Of a stretch of DNA of 64,000 nt, positions 55,600 to 64,000 are shown piece by piece. The notes beneath the pieces were generated by a model that had not been told where the DNA came from, made no database searches, and saw only the letters and a list, made by a program, of their open reading frames with translations. The stretch is from Antilocapra americana. Taxonomy: Eukaryota > Chordata > Mammalia > Artiodactyla > Antilocapridae. Location: contig ML661382.1 of the NCBI GenBank assembly GCA_007570785.1, positions 1,119,526 to 1,183,525 on the forward strand. Reading direction: 5' to 3'. A program made the translations under genes and the position numbers. How positions within the stretch are numbered: position 1 is the stretch's first letter; each line of letters begins with the position of its first letter.

Positions 55600-57000
55600 C
55601 CTCCTACATTCAGTTCCCGAAGCCCGGCGGGTAAGTGGACCGGCAGGGCGCTCTCGGAAAGGGGAGCTGGAGCCCTAAAAGCAGAGACGGAACATGGATG
55701 GGTTTTGGGGATGCAGGCAAAAAATGGGAGCAGGCAGGGGAACGGGCTGGTTCCAGACCCGGGACCGGGCTGAGAGCCCCGCAGCTTGGGAGAGCGCCCC
55801 CGGGACCAGGGATGAGGAGCTCCAAGGGGGCGGGCCGCGAGAGCCAGGCCCGGGTCAGCGAGCGGCCGCGGGGCCGGGACACAGAGGGCGCCGGAGCCGA
55901 GGGCGGGGAGTGTGGGGGTGTGAGTTGGCCCCGGGGATGCGAGTGGCCGCAGGGGAGGAGTCACCGGGGGAAGGACCCAGAGAGAGGACCCGGGGGCAGC
56001 GACAGGACGCGGGGTCAGTGCGGAGGGCGCGCGGGGTGCGCGGAAACGGCCTCGGGTGGGGTGCAGGGCGGGGAGCGCGCATCGGGAGGCGGGGGGCGGC
56101 GCCGGCGCCGGGGGTGGGGGAGCGAGTTGGGCGGCTGCGCCGGCTCCGCTTCAGCCGCCGCCGCTAGGGCGCGGGGGGCGGGGGGCTCGGCGCCGCGAGC
56201 TCGGCCATTGTGGGAGCCGCTCCCCTAGGCTCGGCGGCGCTCCCCTCCGCTGCGCTCCCGGCCGGGGCGCGCCCCGCCACCGCCGCCTCCGCCGCCGGTC
56301 CTTCGCCGCACGGGTTCCCAGGGTAAGGCGCGGGGCGCGGGGCTGGGGGCGGGCTCCCCGCCCGTCTGCTAGGGGTGCGCCGCGGCGGCCGGGGTGCGGT
56401 GCCTGCTCGCGCGGGGCGGCCGCGCCGGATCCGGGGTAGCGGGCGGCCGCGGGAAGGCTGGTTGACAGGCGCCGGCATCACGGCGGTCCGGACCTCGCAC
56501 CTGCAGCCCAGGCGGTGGGCGGCGGGCATCGCCGAGCGCGCGCCGGGATTTCCCTCGGCGGGCACTGCCCGGGCCAAAGAGAGGCGTGTTCTCCGGGAAA
56601 ATGGGACACCGAGCCCTCCTGGGCCGGACGAGAGACCTGCGGGGGCGGGCAGGGCCGGGCGGGGAAGGTGGCTGCCGGGCTCCGGGTCTCGGCCGCCGGC
56701 CGGGGCGCCTGATCGGTCCCCGGTCGCGCGTCCGCATGGCGCGGCCCCGCTCTTTGTCAACCGCGCGCGGCGGGCACGCGGACCCACCCCAGCCGCCTCC
56801 GGCCCTCGGTGCGCCGTCCCCCGCCGTGGGGAAAGGGGTGAGCGGGGAAGGCCCGCCACCCGAGAGCTGCAGGTGAGGTGCCGGTTGCCGACCTGGCCTG
56901 CGACCTTTGGAGCGGGTTGGGGGCGTGGGCGCGCGCTCCCGGGAATGGGGAATTGATGGAGCGGCTCAGGTGACCGAGGGGTGGGGCGACAGCCGCGAGG
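55600..57000. promoter_or_regulatory. MACF1: MACF1 CpG island / promoter
   Basis: The GC- and CpG-densest part of the window, sharply set off from AT-rich flanks. It spans the inferred 5' end of the MACF1 transcript whose first coding exon lies at 59326. Many overlapping open frames on both strands (up to 231 codons at 56164-56859 minus) are expected from base composition and show no recognisable protein. Local GC-box-like GGGGCGGGG motifs and a GGCCATTGTGG word at about 56203 occur near the probable start. Confidence 0.85.
56170..56322 (+). other. MACF1: MACF1 non-coding first exon (inferred)
   Basis: A strong donor (CCCAGG|GTAAGG) ends at 56322 within the CpG island. The next coding exon has its acceptor at 59271-59274, which requires an upstream non-coding exon. 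The start at about 56170 is a guess from composition. Confidence 0.5.
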
Positions 57001-58089
57001 TCAAACAGGTGTTTGTGGGGGTCTGGAGACTGACCCGGGTAGAGCTGGAGAGACCGGTTCTCAGGCAGGAGGCCTTGGCTGAGCGGGCCTTTGTAGTAAA
57101 ATGGGCGTCTCGGGGAGGAAGCAGGTGGTCTGAGAGGAGGGGCGTTTTCCTGCCCAGGGCTGAGGATAGGGATCGAAGGACCACCCGGTTTTCCCCGAGG
57201 TGGGGGCGGTCACTTATGCACAGGACTTGGCTGACGGAAGTGGGAGGCGGACACCAGAAGGTAATGGGGGTTACATGCTAGAATAAAAGGCAGAGCTGTG
57301 CCAGGACCCAGGTCTTTTCCTTTCTGCCTTTCGGGGGCTGGATTCCTCCTTGATCTTCCAAGGGAAGAAGGCCCAAATGCTGCTGGCACAGGAGGTGCCC
57401 TGGCAGGGCTCTTCTGCCCGTCGGAGGCTGCCTGGAAGCCTCCTGAATCGTTTGGTGTTTCTTTGTTATCTCTCCTCATTCTGCCTATGATGGGGATCTG
57501 CCAGTGACCCAGGAGGTGTTTCTGCCTCTTGCTGCCTCCAGGCTGAGATTCCCAGAATCCAGGAGGAGCTGTGCCCAGAGACCCATGGTGTCCAGACATT
57601 TAGGCCACCACCCCTGAGATCTCAGCACAGTGCTCTGTGCTGGTATTCCCCATAAGGGAAAGGCCTCGGTTTCCTGCCTTCCCTGGACCCTGAAGCCCAG
57701 GTGAGAGCTGTTTGCTTGGACTGGGTTTGTGGCTTGAAGGCATGTACCACAGGGGCTCTGATGAGGCCTTTGGAGGTGGTGAGCCATGTATAGCAGATGG
57801 TTCTGGGAAGTGAACTTGACCTGGCTGAGGGAATTCTGCCCAGTCTGGCTGGTGGAGCCCAGCTGGCCTCAGAGTGTTTGTGTTTCCATTCAGATCCCTC
57901 CTGGAGCTAAACTGACCAGAAAAATGGACTTTCTGTACCACCTCCCCCACCCCCATGCTGTGCCAGTTATTTCTACAACAACCCCTTGGAATAGAATAGG
58001 CAAAGGAATATTTTATCCTATGCCTTGGGTGCCATGTATGGCACCAGCCAGTTTTTTACATTTGCTGTGTTCTTAAACAGTAACTTGGA

Positions 58090-58207
58090 AGTTGAAATAT
58101 TACCCCCATTTTGCAGATGGGGAAACTGAGTCTCAGAGAAGTAAAATGACTTGCCCCAGATCATGCCAATTATAAGTGGCCAAACAAGAAACTACACCCA
58201 GGTCTTA
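58090..58207 (-). mobile_element. MIR SINE
   Basis: Minus-strand MIR core: CCCCCATTTTGCAGATGGGG, AAACTGAGTCTCAGAGAAGT, TTGCCCCAGATCATGCCAAT. Confidence 0.82.
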
Positions 58208-58421
58208 CTTCAAGTTTAGTACTTTTTTTTAACTTTTTGAAAATATATTTGCCAGAGGCAGTACAGGAGAAATCAAGAATTTCTGCCTTTTCTAACCCAT
58301 GCTTTGTGTCATGCCTAACATTGAGATCATGCTTTAGCTTTTTGAAAATACTTCCCATCTGTTGCCCCGTTTTATCTTTACAACATTCCCAGGAGGTAAG
58401 TAGAACAGGAATGTAATAATA

Positions 58422-58620
58422 GATGATGTTTGTGGAGTGCTTATTGGATACCAGACTCTGTTAAGCACTTTCCCTGCAGGATCTCATTTAGTCCATACAA
58501 ACAACCTTGAGAGGTAGTTGCTATTACATCCCCCTTTTATAGATGAGGACTCTGAGGCTCAAAGACGTTAAGTGGCTTCCCCAGGGTCAAACAGCTAGTA
58601 AATGATGGGGTAGAACTTGT
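58422..58620 (-). mobile_element. MIR SINE
   Basis: Minus-strand MIR: GTGGAGTGCTTATTGGATAC, TTAAGCACTTTCCCTGCAGG, TTATAGATGAGGACTCTGAG, GTCAAACAGCTAGTAAATGA. Confidence 0.85.
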
Positions 58621-58626
58621 TGGGAA

Positions 58627-58805
58627 AGATTGAAGGCTGAAGAAGAGGGTGACAGAGGATGAGATGGTTGGATGGCCTCACTGATTCAACGGACATGAAC
58701 TTGGGCAGACTCCGGGAGACAGTAGGGGACAGGGAGACCTGGTGTGCTGCAGTCCATGGGGTTACAAAGAGTCAGACATGAGTTACCGACTGAACAACAA
58801 CAAAG
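58627..58805 (+). mobile_element. BovB 3'-end fragment
   Basis: Plus-strand BovB tail: GACAGAGGATGAGATGGTTG, GATGGCCTCACTGATTCAAC, GGACAGGGAGACCTGGTGTG and CAGTCCATGGGGTTACAAAG, ending ACTGAACAACAACAAAG. Confidence 0.85.
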
Positions 58806-58904
58806 AACTTGAATCCAGATATTTCTATCTGTGAGACCTGTAAGCTTAATCCTCCGTAAGTACCAAGTATCCGAAATAGTGCTTACTAGTAAAGGAGCTA
58901 ACTT

Positions 58905-59018
58905 TTGTTTGTTTGTTTGGCTACACCGTGCAGGACCTTAGTTCCCACCAGGGACTGAACCTGTGCCCCCTACCAAGGAAGTGCAGAGTCTACCACTGGA
59001 CCACTAAGGGTGTCCCCA
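58905..59018 (-). mobile_element. CHR-type tRNA-derived SINE
   Basis: Minus-strand element: GTTTGTTTGTTTGGCTACAC start, TTAGTTCCCACCAGGGACTG, CTACCACTGGACCACTAAGG. Confidence 0.78.
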
Positions 59019-59039
59019 ATAGGAGCAAACCTTTACAGG

Positions 59040-59222
59040 GTTTTAATATTAATGGACACCTTCACATACATTACTTCATGTGATTTCCCCCAAGCCCCAT
59101 GAAGAAGTTGTGCCGTGATACTTATCCCCATTTTCCAGATAAGGAAACTGAGGTTCAGAGAGGCAAAGAGATCAAGTCAGTGGCAGAACCAGGGTTAGAA
59201 GCTCTGCCTCCTGAGTCCCAGC
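59040..59222 (-). mobile_element. MIR SINE abutting MACF1 exon
   Basis: Minus-strand MIR: CTTATCCCCATTTTCCAGAT, AAGGAAACTGAGGTTCAGAG, AGTCAGTGGCAGAACCAGGG. It ends about 50 bp before the MACF1 splice acceptor. Confidence 0.8.
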
Positions 59223-59274
59223 GTTCGTCTTGCAACCCCTTTGGTCTGTTCACGTGCACTCCTCTCCCCTACAG

Positions 59275-59545
59275 ATCACTTCTCCAGGGGCTGCAGGCCC
59301 TCCAGCTGCAGCCCCGGCCTGGGCCATGTCTTCTTCAGATGAAGAAACACTCAGTGAGCGGTCATGCCGGAGCGAGCGCTCATGTCGGAGTGAGCGGTCT
59401 TACAGGAGTGAGCGGTCAGGGAGCCTGTCTCCCTGTCCCCCAGGGGATACCTTACCCTGGAACCTGCCACTGCATGAGCAGAAAAAGCGGAAAAGCCAGG
59501 ACTCGGTGCTGGACCCTGCGGAGCGTGCTGTGGTCAGAGTCGCTG
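59275..59545 (+). CDS. MACF1: MACF1 first coding exon (start codon 59326)
   Basis: MACF1 (ACF7) is a giant spectraplakin that cross-links actin and microtubules and guides microtubule growth at the cell cortex. This is the start exon of the isoform beginning MSSSDEETLSERSCRSERSC. The acceptor is CTACAG at 59269-59274; the ATG at 59326 follows 51 nt of 5'UTR. It encodes 73 residues plus one base: an acidic-Ser start, four SERSxR-type units of 6 residues (residues 10-33; 18-nt period), a Pro-rich segment, a basic KKRK, and an end DPAERAVVRVA that runs into the calponin-homology actin-binding domain encoded downstream of the window. The donor is GTAAGA at 59546, phase 1, as expected for a following Asp codon. 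The open frame past the donor is intron. Confidence 0.95.
59353..59424 (+). repeat. MACF1: 18-bp coding repeats (SERSxR units) in MACF1
   Basis: Four diverged 18-nt units, each starting AGYGAGCGSTC and encoding SERSCR, SERSCR, SERSYR, SERSGS. The serine-arginine spacing gives many possible phosphorylation sites. Confidence 0.85.
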
Positions 59546-60199
59546 GTAAGAGAGGCCTGGAGTGAGCTGGGTGCCGGGGGTGTCCTGGCTGGGGGTGGGG
59601 TGGTGCAGGGGCCCTCCCCTGGGTTCTCCGACAAGCCAGCTGGACTCTGGTTTGGAGTTATTACTACTGGAAAGATGATGAAAAGACGTTGAAGGAAGAT
59701 TTGAAAGAGGAAAGTCTGCTACTTCTAATCCCAGTGTGCTAACAGGAGACCTGTTTGCCTTTTTCATCTTCTTCCCTGCCTTGGTCCCCATGCAGTGGTA
59801 TTTTCCATGTAGTTGCTTTCATGGCTCACGTACCATTGTGGATTTGATTTTTTTCTGCTCAGTCCTACATCAAAAAGATTTTCCATATGACATCTCAGGC
59901 TTTATAGTTACCATTTTTAAAGGCTGTGTAACAGTTCACGATTTTTAAAATTGTACTCATTTTTCTTTTTTCCTTTTGGGCCACAATAGACAGTGCTGCA
60001 GTGAACATCTTCCCGAATCAAAACACTTGACTTCATTGGGTTATTTCCTTGGAATAAAGTCCTGGGAGAAGGCAGTCTCACTCACACTGCCTTCTAAAAA
60101 CGTGGCTCCTGCTCACCCCTTCTGCAGAGTGAAGGCGGGGCTGCTGCCCCTTCGCTGAGCAGCAGGATCATGGCCAGGGCGGTGGTCACCAGCCCAGAT

Positions 60200-60386
60200 G
60201 TTGGAGTCAGAGAGGGGGGTGCCAGGCTGTGGCCCCGCCTCCCACCAGCTGTCATTCTGGGCCAGTCTCTCTCCCTTGCCTGAGCCTCACTTCCTCCTCT
60301 TGAGCATGCTTCCTATGCAGGGCTCTTGTGAGGATTAGAGGAGAAAATGCATATAAAGCTCTTAGCACGGTTCTTGGCTCAGTAAA
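60200..60386 (+). mobile_element. MIR SINE
   Basis: Plus-strand MIR: ATGTTGGAGTCAGAGAGGGG, TGCCTGAGCCTCACTTCCTC, TCTTGTGAGGATTAGAGGAG and AAAGCTCTTAGCACGGTTCT. Confidence 0.75.
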
Positions 60387-61368
60387 GGGGAAGCGCTCTC
60401 TCTGCTATTTCCACCAAAGGCTGGATCCGGAGCTGCCTCCGTGGGCTGTGCTCAGCATCTCAGGAGGCGTTGGTGCCAGAGTGCAGACAGAAAGACAGAC
60501 AAAGCAGTGCCTGCAGCGAATTCAGTGACGTCACCCACTTCGAATCCATGACTGAGGCCTTTCCCGCTCCCTCTTTTGCGTCCCTCAAACAATCTACCCT
60601 GCCCGCCTCCACTTTATCGTCTCTACCTGTACCACCAAACACCATCTGATAGTTCTCCTCCTTCCAGCCCTGCCCCACTTCCTCCACATGACGGACAGAG
60701 TTATTTTGTTCAAATATCAAACCTGATTCTGTTCCTCAGCTGCTTATCAACCTTCTTTGGCTCTCCATCCCTATGGGATAAAGGCTGTAGCAGACACCCA
60801 TCAAAATAACCCCTACTCCCAGGCACCCTGCCACATGGAGCTGTTACTCGACCCCCACGGATCAAACCTCCAAGCCTGAGCTTCCTTCTCTGTGAGGTGG
60901 TGGAAGCCCCCCTCCTCTTGTAAGTGCCGCCTCCTCTGTCCCTTTTGCCCCAGAGGTGTCCAGAGCTCCCTCCTCCGCTCTTGTATTCATGCTTTTCTCT
61001 CCTCTGTGTTCCCTGGTACAGTAGAGCAGATATCCATGGGGTGCCTGTCACTCCCTCAGGACTAAGAACAATTCCGGACCTTGTCTTGTTGATTTTTTGT
61101 TGTTGCTGTTGTTGATGGTTTTACCCCCAGCTCCTTGCACAGGGCCTTGTGCATATTGGAGATCAACCCATATTGAATGAATGAAGGCAAAGTGTGTTGA
61201 GAGGATAATGTGTGACGGATTGTGATCCAGGAATAGGCGGTGGGTTGTAATGGAAAGCTCGACCGGGAGAGGGCTATGTGGGCTCGAGTAATCAGGAAGG
61301 GATTTGACAGGGGTTTAGCCTCAAGGGAGGACACCTGGAAGACAAGCTGGAGAGTTTGAACCCTTTTT

Positions 61369-61562
61369 GTGGGCTCTCCTGGTGGCTCAGCTGGTGAAGA
61401 ATCCGCCTGAAATGCGGGAGACCTGGGTTTGATCCCTGGGTTGGGAAGATCCTCTGGAGAAAGGAAAGGCTACCCACTCCAGTATTCGAGCCTGAAGAAT
61501 TCCATGGACTATACAGTCCATGGGGTCGCAAAGAGTTGGACACGACTGAGCAACTTTCACTG
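61369..61562 (+). mobile_element. BovA/Bov-tA SINE
   Basis: Plus-strand element: GTGGGCTCTCCTGGTGGCTC head, TTTGATCCCTGGGTTGGGAA, ACCCACTCCAGTATTCGAGC, GTCCATGGGGTCGCAAAGAG and an ACTTTCACT end. Confidence 0.92.
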
Positions 61563-61774
61563 TGGGCAGTAGGAAGTCCTTGAAGGAAGGACTCTTTGGT
61601 TCTCCTCAAGACCTTTGGGACAATTTCATCAGTCAGTGAAGTTTCAGAGCTGTCGGTATGATGCAGGAGGTTGTTTCCAGCCTTGAAGGGCCCTCGCCCA
61701 GGGCTCAAACCCCTCATTCTTCTGAAGGCAGCAGGGCAGAGGCCTCCTTCTCCCTTCATCACGCCCTCTAGCCC

Positions 61775-61932
61775 CATGCTCCATCACCCATGTACACAGA
61801 TGTGGAGCCTGCAGATATGAGGGTCAACTGTATCATGTCAACTGATCCATAAAGGACTTGAGCATCTGTGTATTTCGGTACCTCCTGGGGTTCTGGAACC
61901 AATCCCTTGCACACACTGAGGGATGACTGTAC
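61775..61932. mobile_element. Tigger/pogo-like DNA transposon remnant
   Basis: TGTGGAGCCTGCAGATATGA, GGGTCAACTGTATCATG, ACTTGAGCATCTGTGTATTT and GGAACCAATCCCTTGCACAC, then GGATGACTGTAC, match the general pattern of a common mammalian Tigger-type element. Confidence 0.6.
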
Positions 61933-62894
61933 TTATAGATTCCTTTGTGATGAATTCCCCTCCCAGGCTTCTTTGAAGAGCCCCAAGGGATGATTTGTCT
62001 TCTGTTTAGCATTCCGAGTCTAGAACAGAAATGGACTCAAGGGGGCTCAGTCCCTAAGGGTGCTGCTGGGTCCACTGAACCATGGGACAGGCAGGCCCTG
62101 TGATGTTTCGGGGACCGGGATTCATCTTCTTTACATCCTGACATTGCCATGTGACTGTCTTGGGGAGGGGGCTGGGCCAGTGAGGCTGAAAATGGGGAGA
62201 CTGCCATGGTTAAAAATAACTTGTGTGCTGCAGTTGGGCGTGTTTCGTTAGCAGGAGAGAGGAGAGGCAGTGGAGGAGAGGCGGGACTGCTACTTCAGGG
62301 CCCCGGCTGAAATCTTCCTGTGATTTCAGAGTGTGGTGAGGGTTCTATCAGAGTAATTAAGAAGGCGGCCTTCCTTCTCTGGCAACTGCTTCCTGCGAGG
62401 GTAGGAAGGGCATGTCTGGGAGACCCTGTGTGCTCCGAAGCTCTCTGAAGTTAGAACTTAACATTTGGGGAGGAAATGAAGTCAGTCTTATCCTGGAAGC
62501 CAGCTGAGGCCTCTGTAATTTTCTCCTCCCTGGGGGCCTGGGTTCTGAAGCGAAGTAGGGGCATCTGAGTCAGTCTTACCAAATACACAGACTGCCCCAG
62601 TGCCTGGCGAATGGGGGACCCCGGCTGATGGCACATGTCAGATGGAGAGGCCTGTCGGGCTGAGAAAACTGCTGATCTCAGTCTGCAAAATCAGAACAGG
62701 TTCTAGGGGCCCCACACATGCTATGACCAATTCTCCCCATCCTCATCCTTTCCCTCCATTTTTTTTTCCTTCTCTCCACCTTGCTAGCCCTATTCTCAAC
62801 TCCTTAAGACCAGCCACACCAAAGTGGAACATTAGTCGTTAAGGAGAAAACCTTGTTTCTGTTGATCATAGAGATTTCATGATAACAGCACATT

Positions 62895-62992
62895 AGGTGG
62901 GACACCTGTTAGAATCTGAGGCCCAGAGGATTTAAGGGACTTGCCTGGAGTCACACAGGACCAGTAGACCCAGATCTCCTAACTCCAGGTAC
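62895..62992 (-). mobile_element. MIR SINE fragment
   Basis: Minus-strand core: GAGGCCCAGAGGATTTAAGG, GACTTGCCTGGAGTCACACA, GACCAGTAGACCCAGATC. Confidence 0.65.
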
Positions 62993-63724
62993 ATTGCTGT
63001 TTCCATCCCCTTAGGCAATACCTGACAACCAGGCCAGCTAGATTTTCCTGCTGGCTACAATCTGAACAGATGACTGAGTGTCCAGACTCACCAGAGAATC
63101 ATTCTGGTCCCATCTGGGAGAGGCTTCACAAGCCTGAGCTATAGAAAAAAAGCAGAGACACAGATCTAGTGGAGTTTGCCTCTTGGGAGCCTTTAGCTCT
63201 CTGATATTGAACAGCAATAGAAATATCCTTCACTGGTGAAGGGTGGGCAGGGCCCATGGAAGGAGGGAGCTGGGGAGGGTACTTGGGCAAGGAGAGCAAC
63301 TGTACAGGGTAGAAGTGGGCAGAGGAGAGAAGGTTGTATCCCTTGGGGCTTGTGAGGCCTGGGGGAGAAAAAGCCAGCGCAGGACTGGAGTCACCAGGCT
63401 GGACACTGCATGACTCTAGGGGGCGCCATTTATGCTTTTTGTCACTGTAAATTTGTCTTTTACTGTGGCAAGTTTCCTGCAGATGGCAGTAAAGTGTCTG
63501 AAAGAAGGGACCCTTTTTGGGCTAGAGGCTGGGCTTGGGGCAGGAGGGATTCCTCATCTACCTGCCAATCAGGAATTCAACCATGTAACATCACATATTC
63601 AGGACCCTCCCTGTTCTTGGCATTGATACCTAAAGATGACTGAAGAGGTAATCCCTTCTTCATGGAACTAGTTCAGAGGCCAGAAGGAAAGAAACCATTA
63701 CTTTCCTGTATGTGTTGTGAAATA

Positions 63725-63945
63725 GGGCTTCCTAGGTGGCGCAATGGAAGAGAATTGTCGGCCAATGTAAACACAAGTGATGGGGATTCGATCCCTGAAT
63801 CAGGAAGATCCCTTGAAGTAGGAAAGGGCAACCCACTCTAGTATTGTTGCCTGGAAAATTCCATGGTCAGGGGAGCCTGGAGGGCTGTAGTCCATGGGGT
63901 TGCGAAGAATCGGACATGAATGAGCAACTGAGCATGCACGCATGT
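63725..63945 (+). mobile_element. BovA/Bov-tA SINE
   Basis: Plus-strand element: GGGCTTCCTAGGTGGCGCAA head, GGGGATTCGATCCCTGAATC B-box, CAACCCACTCTAGTATTGTT and TAGTCCATGGGGTTGCGAAG. Similar TGTGTTGTGAAA and TGTATTGTGAAA words flank it, a likely imperfect target-site duplication. Confidence 0.88.
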
Positions 63946-64000
63946 ATTGTGAAAGAGGGGAGCACAGAGACTCAGGGCTGAGATGTGGCCTCCCATGAGC

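Larger units (their letters stand above)
56323..59274 (+). other. MACF1: MACF1 intron before the first coding exon
   Basis: Intron of about 2.95 kb (if the donor call is right). It contains MIRs at 58090, 58422 and 59040, a BovB end at 58627 and a SINE at 58905. No other exon is recognised. Confidence 0.6.
59546..64000 (+). other. MACF1: MACF1 intron, 5' part
   Basis: Intron sequence running to the window end. It contains MIRs (60200, 62895), SINEs (61369, 63727) and a Tigger-like remnant (61775). No further MACF1 exon is recognised; the CH-domain exons must lie beyond 64000. Confidence 0.8.

Noticed and set aside
55572..56956. Long open frames on both strands in the CpG island (up to 231 codons)
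   Set aside because: GC-rich sequence has few stop codons; the translations are low-complexity Arg/Gly/Pro/Ala with no known domain or splice context.
59546..59565. Extension of the MACF1 open frame past residue 73
   Set aside because: A consensus donor GTAAGA lies at 59546 and the known protein continues with different residues encoded in a later exon.
1..64000. CRISPR arrays, operons, bacterial-type elements and tRNA/rRNA genes
   Set aside because: None found; the repeats are dispersed retroelements, and tRNA-like sequences are SINE heads without intact cloverleaf genes.

Overview
The window is nuclear DNA from a ruminant, almost certainly a bovid. Dozens of BovA/Bov-tA-type and CHR-type tRNA-derived SINEs, BovB (RTE) LINEs and a bovine-type mariner hairpin occur only together in that group. 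The genes are spliced vertebrate genes with ordinary GT-AG introns. The order AKIRIN1 - NDUFS5 - MACF1, all on the plus strand, matches what I remember of human 1p34.3, so this is a conserved mammalian block. The species within the bovids cannot be fixed from the sequence.

Layout. (1) 1-8.6 kb: the 3' part of AKIRIN1 (coding exons 2-5 and a 3'UTR of about 1.5 kb); exon 1 lies upstream of the window. (2) 8.6-18.2 kb: intergenic. It holds MIRs, SINEs, a promoter-like cluster at 14.2-14.3 kb with no recognisable gene, and a dead RHOG processed pseudogene at 16.2-17.4 kb. (3) 18.3-25.1 kb: NDUFS5, with a CpG-rich promoter and non-coding exon 1, two coding exons giving the full 106-residue complex I subunit, and a poly(A) signal. 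Its intron 2 holds two notable insertions: a 57-bp mariner hairpin resembling the miR-2284/2285 family, and an antisense RNF130 retrocopy with an almost fully open reading frame, a poly(A) tail and a 10-bp target-site duplication. (4) 25-55 kb: a gene-free, repeat-rich interval of degraded L1/HAL1, SINEs, a solo endogenous-retrovirus LTR with a 6-bp duplication inserted in an old L1, and two 5'-truncated BovB LINEs facing away from each other as a large inverted repeat. (5) 55.5-64 kb: the 5' end of a MACF1 transcript form. It has a strong CpG island with a probable non-coding first exon, then the first coding exon (59326-59545). The rest of MACF1 lies beyond the window.

The three genes are neighbours by conserved synteny and do not form a pathway: a nuclear cofactor (AKIRIN1), a mitochondrial complex I subunit (NDUFS5) and a cytoskeletal cross-linker (MACF1). 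I found no sign of an unknown multi-gene system. The items most worth following up are the RNF130 retrocopy, the mariner hairpin, the orphan promoter-like cluster, the BovB inverted pair and the solo LTR. Repeat family names rest on recognition of remembered consensus features, not on a database search, and repeat edges are approximate unless a target-site duplication is stated.
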